A DNA stretch of 64,000 bases from Planctomycetota bacterium. Its GTDB lineage: Bacteria; Planctomycetota; J058. Where the stretch lies: positions 1-64,000 of the forward strand of contig JAHBXY010000035.1 in NCBI GenBank assembly GCA_019636275.1, given 5' to 3'. Shown one piece after another: positions 44,372 to 54,192 of this stretch (position 1 is the stretch's first letter; each line of letters opens with the position of its first letter). The notes under the pieces are model-generated. The model saw only the letters and a program-made list of their open reading frames with translations. It was not told where the DNA came from and searched no databases. Position numbers and translations under genes: made by a program.

Positions 44372-46192
44372 TCAGCGGCCCTCGAGCACGAGGACGCGCG
44401 CTCGGTCGCCGTCGAGCGCCGGGGCGACCTCGGCGCCGATCCGCGCGGCCGCGCCGGGCGCGGCCGCGGCGTCCAGCGCGACGACGAGGACCACCTCGCC
44501 CGGGCGCTCGCGGGCCGCGCCGACCAGGACGGCCCCCGGCTCGCGCGCGACGAGCTGCCGCAGGCGGCGCAGGACGGGCGGGCGCAGCGCGTCGGGCTCG
44601 ACCTCGGCGCGGTCGCGGCGCGCGAGGCGCTCGACCACGGCGGCGCTGAGCGGGATCGCCAGCGCGCCCGAGACGAGCAGCAGGACGAGCAGCGTCGTGC
44701 TCGCCCAGGGCCGCCCGGCGCCGTCGGGGCGCATGCCCGCCAGGCGGAACACGACGGCCGCGGCGAGGATGATCACGACGAGGTTCGTCGCGTAGAGGAG
44801 CGCCGCGCCGCGGGCGGCCTCGAGGGCGCCCATGCTGGCCGAGATCCCGGTCGTGGCCAGCGGCGGCACGAGGGCGGCGGCGATCGCCACGCCCGGGAGC
44901 GCCTCGCCCAGCTCCGGGCGCGACAGGGCGTAGGCGGCGGCCACGCCCGAGAGCGCGGCCACGAACAGGTCGCTCAGCGACGGCGCCGTGCGGGCGGCGA
45001 GCTCGGGCGTCAGCTCGCCGTCGCCGCCGAGGACGCCGAAGAGCGCGCCGATCGCGATCGCCAGCGCCGTGCCGCGGATCACGGCCGCCGCGGCGCGGCT
45101 GGCGAGCTGCGGGTTGCCCTGCGCGATCCCGAGCCCGGCGCCGAGCATCGGGGTCATGAGCGGCGCGACGAGCATGGCGCCGATCACGACCGCGGTCGAG
45201 CTCTGCAGGAGGCCGAGGGCGGCCAGGCCGGTGGCCAGCCCGAGCATGGCCATGAACTCGGGGCGCCAGCGCGAGCCCGCCTCGAGGCGGGCGTGGAGCT
45301 CGAGGCGCTCCTCGCGGTCGAGGCGCCGCACCCAGCGGCCGAGGCCGGCCTCGAGGCGGGCGACGGTCCGGCGCGCGAGGGCCGGCGCGGCGCGCACGAC
45401 GCCCACGCTGGCGTGGCGCGGCCGGCTGGCCAGGACGCGGTCGGGCACGGGCTGGCCCTGGAGGAGGCGCTCGAGCAGGCCGTCGTCGGACGCGCCCAGG
45501 AGGACGAGGTCGTGCTCCTGCGCCTCGGCGGCGATCGCCACGCCGGCGCGGTCGGCCACGGCGACCTGCGCCGTGACCCGGGCCGGGTCGGCGCCGGCCT
45601 CGCGCAGGGCGCGCGCGAGCAGGCGCGCCCCGGCCTCCTCGGCGTCGGCGGCCGGCGACATGACGGCGAGCGCCGTGGCGCTGGCGCCGCCGGCGGCCAG
45701 GCCGTTGGCCAGGCGCAGGGCCACGCGCGCGTGGCGCCCGCCGGCCGTGGCGACGAGCACGCGCGAGGGCGTCGGCCGCGGCTCGAGCGCCGCGCGCAGG
45801 ACGACCAGGTCGGTCCCGCACTCGCGCGCGAGGCGAGCCCACGACGTCCCGCGCTCCTCGTCGGCGCCGGCGCCGGCGACGACCAGGTCGGGGCCGACCT
45901 CCTGCACCTCGGCCAGGGCGGCCTCCTCGGGGCGCGGGTCGGCGAGCAGGCGCAGGCGCACCTGCTGCGGCGGCGGGTCGACCGCGCGCAGGGCGGCGCC
46001 CACCTGCGCCAGGACCGGGTGGTCGCCGGGCGCGGCCGGGTCCTCGACCTCGGTCCTGCTCGCGCCGGTCGCGCGCGCGACGCACACCACGTCCAGCGCC
46101 GCCGGCGGGCCCTGGCCCGCCGTCAGGCGCGCCGCCCAGGGGACCAGGTCCAGCGCCTCGGCCGGGTCGCGGACGAGCACGAGGGTTCGCAT
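44372..46192 (-). CDS. DUF389 membrane protein with N-terminal universal-stress-like domains
   Basis: This 606-residue protein starts MRTLVLVRDPAEALDLVPWA. Residues 1-280 hold two Usp-like units (VLVATAGGRHARVALRLANG, EHDLVLLGASDDGLLERLLQ). The middle is DUF389: FMAMLGLATGLAALGLLQSS, TAVVIGAMLVAPLMTPMLGA, GVAIAAALVPPLATTGISAS, with six or so helices. A short soluble tail follows. The role of DUF389 is unknown; the Usp part may bind ATP or AMP. It is transcribed towards the gspD operon. Confidence 0.85.
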   Translation of the reverse strand: MRTLVLVRDPAEALDLVPWAARLTAGQGPPAALDVVCVARATGASRTEVEDPAAPGDHPVLAQVGAALRAVDPPPQQVRLRLLADPRPEEAALAEVQEVGPDLVVAGAGADEERGTSWARLARECGTDLVVLRAALEPRPTPSRVLVATAGGRHARVALRLANGLAAGGASATALAVMSPAADAEEAGARLLARALREAGADPARVTAQVAVADRAGVAIAAEAQEHDLVLLGASDDGLLERLLQGQPVPDRVLASRPRHASVGVVRAAPALARRTVARLEAGLGRWVRRLDREERLELHARLEAGSRWRPEFMAMLGLATGLAALGLLQSSTAVVIGAMLVAPLMTPMLGAGLGIAQGNPQLASRAAAAVIRGTALAIAIGALFGVLGGDGELTPELAARTAPSLSDLFVAALSGVAAAYALSRPELGEALPGVAIAAALVPPLATTGISASMGALEAARGAALLYATNLVVIILAAAVVFRLAGMRPDGAGRPWASTTLLVLLLVSGALAIPLSAAVVERLARRDRAEVEPDALRPPVLRRLRQLVAREPGAVLVGAARERPGEVVLVVALDAAAAPGAAARIGAEVAPALDGDRARVLVLEGR

Positions 46193-46266
46193 GGCGCGCC
46201 ATGGTCCTCGGGGCCCGCCGGCGGCGCAACCGCGCCGCGCGCCCGCGGAGGTTACCGTGTCGCGCC

Positions 46267-47186
46267 ATGGACCGACGCCGCGCGCTGGTCGATCACCTGC
46301 GCTCCGAGGTCGACCTCGAGGGCGCGAGCGCCCGCGCGCTCGAGGCCCACGTCGACCAGGCGCTGGGCTGGTGCGAGGACGAGGGCTGGGCGGCGAGCTT
46401 CGCCGCGGGCTGCCCGGTCGAGGGGGCCCGCCCGCGGGACTACCTGCAGCGCGTCCTGCCGCTCCCCGGCGGCGGCGAGGTCGTCTGCGGGATCCGCTTC
46501 CTCGGCGGCGACGTGCGCCAGCCGTTCGTCGAGGTCGTCGCCTGGGACCGCCCGCTCGCGCCGCGCTGGCCGGCGCTCGCCCTCGCCCTGCGCGCGGCGT
46601 TCTCGCGCTTCGCCCCCGCGCACCACCTGTGCGTCCCGGCGGGCGCGCGCCCGCGCCGACCCGCGCCGAGCCCGACCTGCACCTGGTGGCGGGCCCCGTG
46701 CGCGCCCTCCGCGACGGCCCGCGGCCTCCGGGCGGCGCGCGGGTCGAGCGCCTGACCGCGCTCGAGGACGCCCGGTTCGACGCCTACGAGCGTGAGTTCG
46801 CCGCCTGGCGCGCGCAGGCGGGCGTCCTCGCCGGGCACGTCTTCCCCGAGGCGCGCGCGTCGCTCGAGCGCTGCCTCGTCGACGGCGCGCTCGTCTCCCT
46901 GACGGTCGACGGCGCCTGGGCCGGCCTGGCCGGCGCGCGCCGGGCGACGCTCTGGGCGCTCGAGGGCTACGAGGTCGTCGAGGAGCTGGTCACGGCCGCC
47001 TTCCGGGGCCGCGGGCTGGCGCCGTCGCTCCAGCGCGGGCTGATCGACGCCCTCGACCCGGGCCACGACCTGCAGCTCTTCGGGACGATCCATGCGGCCA
47101 ACGCGCCGTCCCTGGCGACCGCCCGGCGCTGCGGCCGGCAGGTCGTGGCGACGACCTGGTTCGTGCCGCTCGCCGCGGCGACCTGA
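46267..47186 (+). pseudogene. GNAT-like acetyltransferase, frameshifted
   Basis: The ATG at 46267 opens a frame (MDRRRALVDHLRSEVDLEG, VVCGIRFLGGDVRQPFVEVV) that turns into nonsense near 46660. The next frame continues AEPDLHLVAGPVRALRD and then a GNAT-like domain: LVSLTVDGAWAGLAGARRAT, EELVTAAFRGRGLAPSLQRG, LFGTIHAANAPSLATARRCG. The RGRGLAPSLQ acetyl-CoA loop supports the call. One missing base in a GC repeat explains the break. Two separate genes are possible but less likely. Confidence 0.55.
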
Positions 47187-47391
47187 CGAGCGAGGGTCGC
47201 CCTCCGTCGACCTCGCCGCTCGCGTCCGTCGGTCACCCGCTTTTCCCTCGCGCGCCGCGCGTCGCCGCCGGCGTCCGTCGCGCCGACACTTCGCGCCCGC
47301 GCGGGCCCGTCTCGGGCCAGTAACCGCTGGAATGCGGCCGCCCGAGCGCGCGTGGGCCGCTATTCTCTCCGCGGGTGGGGACGAGGGGCCC

Positions 47392-49053
47392 ATGACGGTC
47401 GACCAGAAGGAGCGCGTCTGGCACGCGCGCGAGGTGGTCCGGCTCCTGCTGAAGTCGCACAAGATGCGCAGGCTGTACGGGGCCGGGCACGCCTACAGCC
47501 AGGCGGCGGTCCAGGAGCTCGGGAGCAGCATCCGCGCCTTCGTCCGCATGCACCACCTGCTGCGGCTCGAGGTCACGCGCGACGCGCTCGTGCTCGGCGA
47601 GGAGCGCGTCTACGAGGAGCCGAACCGCGAGGCGAACATCGCCTTCGGCATCTTCCTCGGCGGCGTGCGCAGCATCGCCTTCCGCGAGGGCGTCCGCGAC
47701 GAGGACCTGTCGGCCTTCCTCGGCGTCCTCACCGACCGCGGCGAGGAGCGGGACATCTCGGCCGTCCTGTGGGACCGCGAGCTCGAGGGGATCGAGTGCG
47801 TGTGCCTGGACGAGCTCGCCGAGGGCTGGGACGCGCCGGAGGACCTGTCGCCCACGGCGCTCACGCGCCTGGCGGAGATGAACGCGCACGCCGACCGGAT
47901 CATCCAGCGGCTCGAGGCGCGGCGGCTCCTCGGCGAGGGCGGCGCGGTCTACGAGGCGACGGACACGGGCGCCGAGTTCGCGAAGCTGGACGCGGTCCGG
48001 CTGGACGAGGCCGACGCCAGGGACGACCTCGGCGACGCCCTCGTGCAGCTCGGCCAGGGGCGCCTGCGGGAGTTGCAGGCTCAGGTGCAGATGTTCGACC
48101 CCACCGCGCTCCTGCGGGCCCTGGTCGACGTGGCGCTCGACGGCCTGGCGCTGCGCCCGCGCGCGATCGGGGTCGACGGCGCGGCCTGGCTGATCGCCGA
48201 GGCGCCGCTCGCCGCGCTCCGGCGCAAGGACCTGCGGCTCCTGGCCGCGCTGCTCGAGCGCCACGCGCAGGCGCGGCCCGCCGCGCCGCTCGCGGCGTCG
48301 CGCGCGATCGACCAGGTGACCGCCGCGCTGACGACGGCCGAGCGCGTGGACGCGATCGTGGCCCTCGGGGCCGCCGGCGGCGCGCCGGGCGCCTTCATCC
48401 AGGTCCTGCGCGGGCTCGGCGACGCCGGCGTCGCGGCCGCCGTCACCGCCTACCTGGGCGCGACCGAGCCGGACGTGCGCGAGGAGCTGAACCGCTTCCT
48501 CGTCGAGCACGTGGCGCGCGCCCCCGGGCAGCTCGAGCGGCTGCTGGCGCCCGACGTGCCCGCCGAGACGGCCCGGTGGGCCCTGTTCCTGGTCAGCAAG
48601 AGCAACAGCGGCCAGGTGAGCGAGGCGCTGTTCGACCTCGGGCGCCGGCATCCGGCGCCCGAGGTGAGCGAGTACGCGTTCTTCCTCTGGCGCAAGCACA
48701 GCGGGCGCGGCCGGCTGTCCGCCTTCCTCGAGGCGCTCTCCGCCGCCGACCCGCAGGAGCGGCTGCGCGCGGCCGCCACGCTGGCGAAGGCGCGCGACCC
48801 CGAGGCGCTGGAGCCGCTCCAGCGGCTGATCGAGGAGCCGAGCTTCGTCGGGCGCACGGCCGAGGAGAAGCGGGCCTTGCTGGCGGCCGTGGCCGCGATC
48901 GGCGGCGCCCGCGCGACGGGCTTCCTCCGGCGGCAGGCCGCGCGCAAGACCGGCCTCTTCCGCGCGCGCGCCGGCCGGGAGATCCGCGAGGCGGCGCAGG
49001 ACGCGCTCGAGGTGCTGGAGGAGGTCCTGAGCCACGGAGGCGCAACCCGATGA
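47392..49053 (+). CDS. HEAT-repeat-like regulatory protein
   Basis: This 553-residue protein starts at an ATG preceded by ACGAGGGGCCC. The N-terminal 200 residues (WHAREVVRLLLKSHKMRRLY, AYSQAAVQELGSSIRAFVRM) are a helical domain seen in HEAT-containing signalling proteins. The rest is alpha-solenoid (LEALSAADPQERLRAAATLA, LEPLQRLIEEPSF). There is no membrane segment. Its stop overlaps the next gene as ATGA, the head of a three-gene operon with HD-GYP derivatives. Confidence 0.7.
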   Translation: MTVDQKERVWHAREVVRLLLKSHKMRRLYGAGHAYSQAAVQELGSSIRAFVRMHHLLRLEVTRDALVLGEERVYEEPNREANIAFGIFLGGVRSIAFREGVRDEDLSAFLGVLTDRGEERDISAVLWDRELEGIECVCLDELAEGWDAPEDLSPTALTRLAEMNAHADRIIQRLEARRLLGEGGAVYEATDTGAEFAKLDAVRLDEADARDDLGDALVQLGQGRLRELQAQVQMFDPTALLRALVDVALDGLALRPRAIGVDGAAWLIAEAPLAALRRKDLRLLAALLERHAQARPAAPLAASRAIDQVTAALTTAERVDAIVALGAAGGAPGAFIQVLRGLGDAGVAAAVTAYLGATEPDVREELNRFLVEHVARAPGQLERLLAPDVPAETARWALFLVSKSNSGQVSEALFDLGRRHPAPEVSEYAFFLWRKHSGRGRLSAFLEALSAADPQERLRAAATLAKARDPEALEPLQRLIEEPSFVGRTAEEKRALLAAVAAIGGARATGFLRRQAARKTGLFRARAGREIREAAQDALEVLEEVLSHGGATR

Positions 49054-50483
49054 TGACGCTCCAGCAGGACGACGGCCTGGCCGCCGGCAACCTCGTCAGC
49101 CGCCTGCTCCAGGCGCTGCAGGTGTCCCGGCTGCACTCGATCTTCAACGTGACCCTCGAGGAGCCGGTGCGCGAGCTGGTGGCGGCGCTGAACGCGCACC
49201 TCGCCGCGCACGGGGCCGTGTCGTTCAAGCCGGACCCGCAGGCCGAGCTCCTGTTCCTGAACGACCAGCCGGTGCGCCCCCGGCGCAGCGCCGCGGCGCC
49301 GGTCGAGGGGCTGATCAGGTTCCTCGGCCAGCTCGGCGTGGGCGAGCTGCGCTTCCTGCGCCCCGTCGACGAGCGCGCGGTGCGCGCGTTCCTGTCGGTC
49401 GTGAAGGAGCGCGGGGCCGCCGCCGACGCCGCGGCGGTCTGTCGGCACCTGGTCGAGGGCTTCGAGGCGAGCGGCCTGACGGGCGTCGTGGCCCTGCTCT
49501 CGCGCGAGCAGGTGGCGGCCAGGGCCGTGCGCCGCGACACGATCGTCGACCAGCGGCTGCTGGCCCGCCTGGCCTATGCGCGCACGCTCACGCTCCTGCG
49601 CGAGTACCTGCGGCACATGCGCGACGCGGACCTCGAGCGCTACTTCTGGCGGCGGTTGATCCGCGCCGTGCAGGGGCTGCACGGCATGCTGGCCCGCTCC
49701 TCGCGCACCCTCCTGGCCCTGACGTTGATCAAGGACGCCGACGAGCCGGCGCTCAACCACGGCGTCAACACGTGCCTGCTCACGCTGCTCGTGGCCCACA
49801 AGGTGGGCGTCCCGCGGGCGCAGGCCGTCAACGCCGGCCTGGCCGCGCTCCTGCACGGAGTGGGCAAGTTCAGGACGGCGGCCGAGGTCCTGGCGAAGGA
49901 CGAGGACGCGCGCACGCCGGCCGAGCAGCGGGAATATGACGACCACCCCTACCGGGCGGTCGGGGCGTTCCTCGAGACGCGCCGGCTCGACGACGCCCTG
50001 CTGATCGCGGCCCTGGTCGCGTTCCAGTACGAGGCCGACCACGCCCGCCGCCCGCTCCAGGACCTGCACCCGCTGGCGCGCATGGTGGCCGTGTGCGAGG
50101 CCTACGACGCGCTGACCTCGCCCGCGCCGGGGCGCCCGGCCCTGCTGCCGGACCGGGCGCTGGCGAGCATGTTCGCCGGGCGGCCGCGCGCCTTCGACGA
50201 GGCGCTCCTCGGGCTCTTCGCGGGGCTGCTCGGGCTCTACCCGCCCGGCTCGGCCGTGCGGCTCGACACGGGCGAGCTGGCGTTCGTCGTGCACCCGAAC
50301 CCCGACGACCCGCGGCGGCCGCTCGTGGCGGTGGTCCGCGACGCCGCGGGGCGCGCCGTCGACGGCGCGGTCCTGGACCTGGCCGAGACCGGGCCGCGGG
50401 GCGGCCACAGGCACTCGATCGTCGGCACGGTCGACCCGATCCGGGTCGGGATCCGGCCGCCGGAGTACATGCGCGGTGAGTGA
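49050..50483 (+). CDS. Degenerate HD-GYP domain protein
   Basis: This 477-residue protein's ATG overlaps the HEAT gene stop. The N-terminal region is a helical domain like that of its operon partner. The C-terminal 230 residues follow the HD-GYP plan (LNHGVNTCLLTLLVAHKVGV, LHPLARMVAVCEAYDALTS), but the metal-binding HD is HG in LLHGVGKFR and the GYP loop is FQYEADHARRPLQ. Loss of the HD Asp should abolish c-di-GMP hydrolysis. A binding or signalling role is likely. Confidence 0.75.
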   Translation: MMTLQQDDGLAAGNLVSRLLQALQVSRLHSIFNVTLEEPVRELVAALNAHLAAHGAVSFKPDPQAELLFLNDQPVRPRRSAAAPVEGLIRFLGQLGVGELRFLRPVDERAVRAFLSVVKERGAAADAAAVCRHLVEGFEASGLTGVVALLSREQVAARAVRRDTIVDQRLLARLAYARTLTLLREYLRHMRDADLERYFWRRLIRAVQGLHGMLARSSRTLLALTLIKDADEPALNHGVNTCLLTLLVAHKVGVPRAQAVNAGLAALLHGVGKFRTAAEVLAKDEDARTPAEQREYDDHPYRAVGAFLETRRLDDALLIAALVAFQYEADHARRPLQDLHPLARMVAVCEAYDALTSPAPGRPALLPDRALASMFAGRPRAFDEALLGLFAGLLGLYPPGSAVRLDTGELAFVVHPNPDDPRRPLVAVVRDAAGRAVDGAVLDLAETGPRGGHRHSIVGTVDPIRVGIRPPEYMRGE

Positions 50484-52068
50484 CGAGCCGCGCGACGAGG
50501 TGATCCTGTTCGTCGCCGCCGAGGGCGCGCGCCGGGCCGCGCGGGTCCTCCTCGAGGGGGACGGCCTCGTGGTCAGCGAGGTGTGCGACCTCGAGCGCCT
50601 GCGCGACGCCCTGCGCACGTCCGCGCGGGCGCTCGCCGTCCTGACCGACGCGTCGGAGCCGGCGATGCTCGCCGCGGTGCGCCGCGAGCTCGCCGCGCGC
50701 GCCGACGTGGACCTGCTCGCGCCCGCGGGGCTCGGTCGGGCGCTGCTCGACGGCGGGCTCGACCGGCGCCGGGCGGCCACGTGCGCCACCGACGCCTTGC
50801 GGCTCCTCGCCGCGCAGCTCGAGCGCCGCGCGGGGCTGCCGCCGCTGGCCGAGCAGGTGGCCCAGGCGGCCGAGCTGACGGCGGCGCGGCTGGGCCTCGG
50901 CCGCCTGGTCGTCGAGGCGGTGGGCCCGGCGGCGCTCCTGGCCTGCCTGGGCCCGCTTCTGGCGCCGCCGCCTGCGCCGGGCGAGGCGCCCGCGCAGGCG
51001 GGCGTGAGCCGCGAGCTGGCGGCGGCCGCCGCCGCGGCGGGCACGCTCCGCTCGCCCTGGCCGCTCGAGGAGGTGCTGCTCGCGGTCGAGGAGCGCTTCG
51101 ACGGCGGCGGGCGGCCTTCCGGGCTCGCCGGCGAGCGCATCCCGCTCGCAGCCCGGATCGTCGCGGTGGCCCGCGAGTTCGCCCGTCTGCGGGCCGCGAG
51201 TCCCGACGACGCCCGGGCGCTCCAGCAGCTCTCCGTGCGCGCGGGGCGCCAGCTCGACCCGCGGGTGGTCGACGCCTTCTTCCGCGTCATGCGCGACGCC
51301 GAGTATCTGCGGCGGGTGGAGGAGAACCCCGGCGGGCGGCTCGTCTACGTCGTCGACGCCGACCCGGCCTTCCTGGCCCTGGCGGAGCTGCGCCTGTCCG
51401 TGGCTGGGTTCGCCGTCCAGACCTACCCCGACGGCCGCGCCGCCCTCGAGGCGATCGAGGCCGCCCCGCCCGCCGCCGTGATCTCCGAGGTCGTCCTGCC
51501 GCGCTACGACGGTGTGGCGCTGCTCGCCCGGCTGCGCCGCTCGCCGGCGACGGCGAAGCTGCCCCTGTTCCTGGCCTCGACCAGCACGGACCGCCTCACC
51601 GTGACCAAGGCGCTCAAGCTGGGCGCCACCGACGTCATGGCCAAGCCGGTCGACTGGGACGTGCTCGTGCCCAAGCTGCGCGAGGTCACCGCCCGCGCCG
51701 CGACCGCGCGCCCCGGGCGCGGGGTCGAAGGCAGCCTCACCCAGCTCGCGCTGCCCGAGCTCTTGCAGGTGCTCGCGCTCGGCCGGCGCACGGCCACGAT
51801 CCGCCTCGAGCGCGAGGGCGAGACCGGGTCGATCGTCCTCGAGCGCGGCGAGCCGGCCGCGGCCTCGCTCGGCGCCTGCACCGGCCTTGAGGCCTTCTGC
51901 CGGCTGGCCGGCTGGCAGCACGGCACCTTCCGGCTGGAGTCGCCCGGGAGCGCCACCCCCCGCAACCTGCACGGCGCCATCGAGTCGCTGCTGCTCGAGG
52001 CCCTGCGCCGGCAAGACGAGGCCTCGCGCGGCGCGGGGCCGGGGCTGGGCGGGGCGCTGGCGTCCTGA
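50476..52068 (+). CDS. Degenerate HD-GYP / receiver / DUF4388 regulator
   Basis: This 530-residue protein starts at GTG, overlapping the previous gene by eight bases. Residues 1-100 are receiver-like but lack the acidic pocket. Residues 100-270 are an HD-GYP remnant keeping ERFDGGGRPSGLAGERIPLA but no HD pair. A second receiver (about 290-410) has VYVVDADPAF, phosphoacceptor-position Glu in VISEVVLPRYDG and LASTSTDR with K-P. The C-terminus is DUF4388/PATAN (LTQLALPELLQVLALGRRTA, GSIVLERGEPAAA). It probably relays protein-protein signals. Confidence 0.78.
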   Translation: MSDEPRDEVILFVAAEGARRAARVLLEGDGLVVSEVCDLERLRDALRTSARALAVLTDASEPAMLAAVRRELAARADVDLLAPAGLGRALLDGGLDRRRAATCATDALRLLAAQLERRAGLPPLAEQVAQAAELTAARLGLGRLVVEAVGPAALLACLGPLLAPPPAPGEAPAQAGVSRELAAAAAAAGTLRSPWPLEEVLLAVEERFDGGGRPSGLAGERIPLAARIVAVAREFARLRAASPDDARALQQLSVRAGRQLDPRVVDAFFRVMRDAEYLRRVEENPGGRLVYVVDADPAFLALAELRLSVAGFAVQTYPDGRAALEAIEAAPPAAVISEVVLPRYDGVALLARLRRSPATAKLPLFLASTSTDRLTVTKALKLGATDVMAKPVDWDVLVPKLREVTARAATARPGRGVEGSLTQLALPELLQVLALGRRTATIRLEREGETGSIVLERGEPAAASLGACTGLEAFCRLAGWQHGTFRLESPGSATPRNLHGAIESLLLEALRRQDEASRGAGPGLGGALAS

Positions 52069-52121
52069 CGGGCCGGCCTTGGCGCGGCGTTCCGAGCCGT
52101 CGGGTCATCCGCCGGGCGCGG

Positions 52122-54059
52122 TCAGAACCACCGGGGCGCCCGCTTCAGGTTCCAGACGAGGCAGGACCCGGCGTGGTCGCCCGAGATGAGCAGCCGGCCG
52201 TCGGGCGAGAACTCGAGCGCGCTGACCGAGCGGCCGTGATCGCCGACGGCGACGAGGGCGTCTCGCTCGCCGAGGATCTCGACGCGGCCGCCCGGCAGCG
52301 CGATGGCGACGGTCCCGTCCGGGCCGATCGCAGCGGCCGTGACGGTCAGGTCGTCGAGACGAGACGAGCGTTCGCTGCCGAGGTCGAGGCGGTGGAGCAC
52401 GGCCGCGCCGTAGCTCGGCCCTCGCGCCCAGGCCAGCCAGTCGCCCCGGAACGCGAGGGGGCCCGAGCAGTTCCAGTCGGGGTCCAGGGTGCGGACGCGG
52501 GTCCACGTCGGCCCGTCGTAGACGTGCACCCGCTCCACATTCTCGATCACCGCGACCCGGTCGGAGCCGGGCGCCGCGACGAACCGGCCCCCGACGAACC
52601 CGAGCGACCGCGTGGTGCGCGCCCCGTCGGGGTCGTGCGTGCCGACCCAGAAGGCGTCGGTCGCGCCGTCGCTGCCGCCCCACAGGACGGTCCGGTCGTC
52701 CTTCGCGAACGCCACGGAGTTCAGGTGGGTGTTCGGCCGGACCGTCGCCAGCGGGCGCACCTCGCCCGTGTCGAGGTCGCAGACGACCAGGTCTCCACCC
52801 GACGCGGCGACGACGCGATCCCCTGCCGCGGACACGTCGAGCGCGAACACGGTGAGGGGGAGCGTGACGCGGCGCACGAGGCGCCCGCCGGCGTCCCACA
52901 CGCGCACGCCGTCCACCGCGGCCGTGATCGTCCGGCCGTCGGGGAGGCGCCGGATCTTGCCGATCGTTCCCGCGTGGCCCCGCTCCGAGCGAACCTCGGC
53001 CCCCGAGGGGCTCTCGAAGGTCGTGACGCCGGCGCTCCAGGCGGCGTGGACCTGCGCGTCGCCCGGCGCGAACACGACCGCGTCCGCCCTGGCGCCGGCG
53101 AACCAGCTCGGCTCCGCCGGCCCGGCGGCCGCCAGGTCCCACTCCCAGAGCGCCGTCTCGGCGCCGACGACGAGGCGGGCCCCGTCGCGCGCGAACGCCA
53201 GCGAGGTGACCTCGAAGATCGCGCCCCGGCCGGCCCCCGGGGTGAGCTCACGCTCGAACCGGTCGCCGTCGGCGTCCTGGTCCTCGGGCTCGGCGGGGGG
53301 CTCGGCGTGGCGGTCGAGGCGGTGCACCTCGACGCGCCCCTCCCGCCAGCCCACCGCGAGGCGGCCGGTGGTCGAGAAGGCCAGCGTCGGGCCCACGCGC
53401 CCGCCGCGGAGGGAGCAGCGCCGCCGGCGCAGGACCCTCCCGCTCTCGACGTCGAGCACCTCGATCGCGCCGCTCTGGCCGTCGCCCCAGCGCAGGAGGG
53501 CCAGCAGCGCGCCGTCGGGATCGAGGGCCACCTGGCCGACCCGCTCCTGCGGGGCGGCGACGGGGCGCGCCCTCTCCACGTCGAACACCTGCATCTGGCC
53601 CGCGCGGGTCGCGACGGCGACCCGCCGCCCGTCGCCCGAGAACGAGGCTCGCGCGACCTTCGCGTCGACCAGCAGGTGGGAGCGCTCGCGGACGCGCGCG
53701 GTCCTGGCGTCGACGACGAGGAGCTCGCCCCCGGACGTGACGACGAGGGCCTCGCCGGCTCCGCGGCGCGCGACGGCCACCGCCCCGACCTCCGCCTCGG
53801 CGAGGTCCACCCCGGACGCGGCGTCCGAGAGCATGAGGAGCCCGTTCGCGTCATGGCGCGCGAGCGTGCGCCCCTCGTCCACGACGACGACCGACACGAC
53901 CCGCGCGCTGGACGTGCTCGTCCGCGCCGCGCCGAGCCGCGCTCGAGCGCCCGCCGGGAGCGGGCCCTCGTCGTTGGCGCGCAGCGGCTGTCCCGGGACG
54001 AGCGCGGCGCCCGTCATCAAGGCGATCGCGCCCACGAGCCGTCTCAGCCAAGATGCCAT
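52122..54059 (-). CDS. Secreted WD40-like beta-propeller protein
   Basis: This 645-residue protein is taken from the ATG preceded by GGAGGACACGCC. The signal LVGAIALMTGAALVPGQPLRA is present. At least ten WD40-type blades follow, for example RASFSGDGRRVAVATRAGQM, LAFARDGARLVVGAETALWE and LEFSPDGRLLISGDHAGSCL. There is no enzymatic domain. WD40 proteins of this kind are common in planctomycetes, where the role is usually unknown. It faces the rightward regulator gene. Confidence 0.82.
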   Translation of the reverse strand: MASWLRRLVGAIALMTGAALVPGQPLRANDEGPLPAGARARLGAARTSTSSARVVSVVVVDEGRTLARHDANGLLMLSDAASGVDLAEAEVGAVAVARRGAGEALVVTSGGELLVVDARTARVRERSHLLVDAKVARASFSGDGRRVAVATRAGQMQVFDVERARPVAAPQERVGQVALDPDGALLALLRWGDGQSGAIEVLDVESGRVLRRRRCSLRGGRVGPTLAFSTTGRLAVGWREGRVEVHRLDRHAEPPAEPEDQDADGDRFERELTPGAGRGAIFEVTSLAFARDGARLVVGAETALWEWDLAAAGPAEPSWFAGARADAVVFAPGDAQVHAAWSAGVTTFESPSGAEVRSERGHAGTIGKIRRLPDGRTITAAVDGVRVWDAGGRLVRRVTLPLTVFALDVSAAGDRVVAASGGDLVVCDLDTGEVRPLATVRPNTHLNSVAFAKDDRTVLWGGSDGATDAFWVGTHDPDGARTTRSLGFVGGRFVAAPGSDRVAVIENVERVHVYDGPTWTRVRTLDPDWNCSGPLAFRGDWLAWARGPSYGAAVLHRLDLGSERSSRLDDLTVTAAAIGPDGTVAIALPGGRVEILGERDALVAVGDHGRSVSALEFSPDGRLLISGDHAGSCLVWNLKRAPRWF

Positions 54060-54192
54060 GGCGTGTCCTCCAGCTGCTTCATTCGCGAGCGACCGCACCT
54101 GCTGAGCCGTGAGCGTGTCGGCAAGCCGCGATTCTCGTCGTGCACTGACCCTTGGACTCGACCTGCTCACGGTCGCGATCGGACGAAAGTCC

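Noticed and set aside
54060..54192. Attachment-site repeat of the tRNA-Gly 3' end beyond the DUF1963 gene
   Set aside because: Only a weak short similarity (GACTCGAC) to the tRNA T-arm was found, too short to call an att site.
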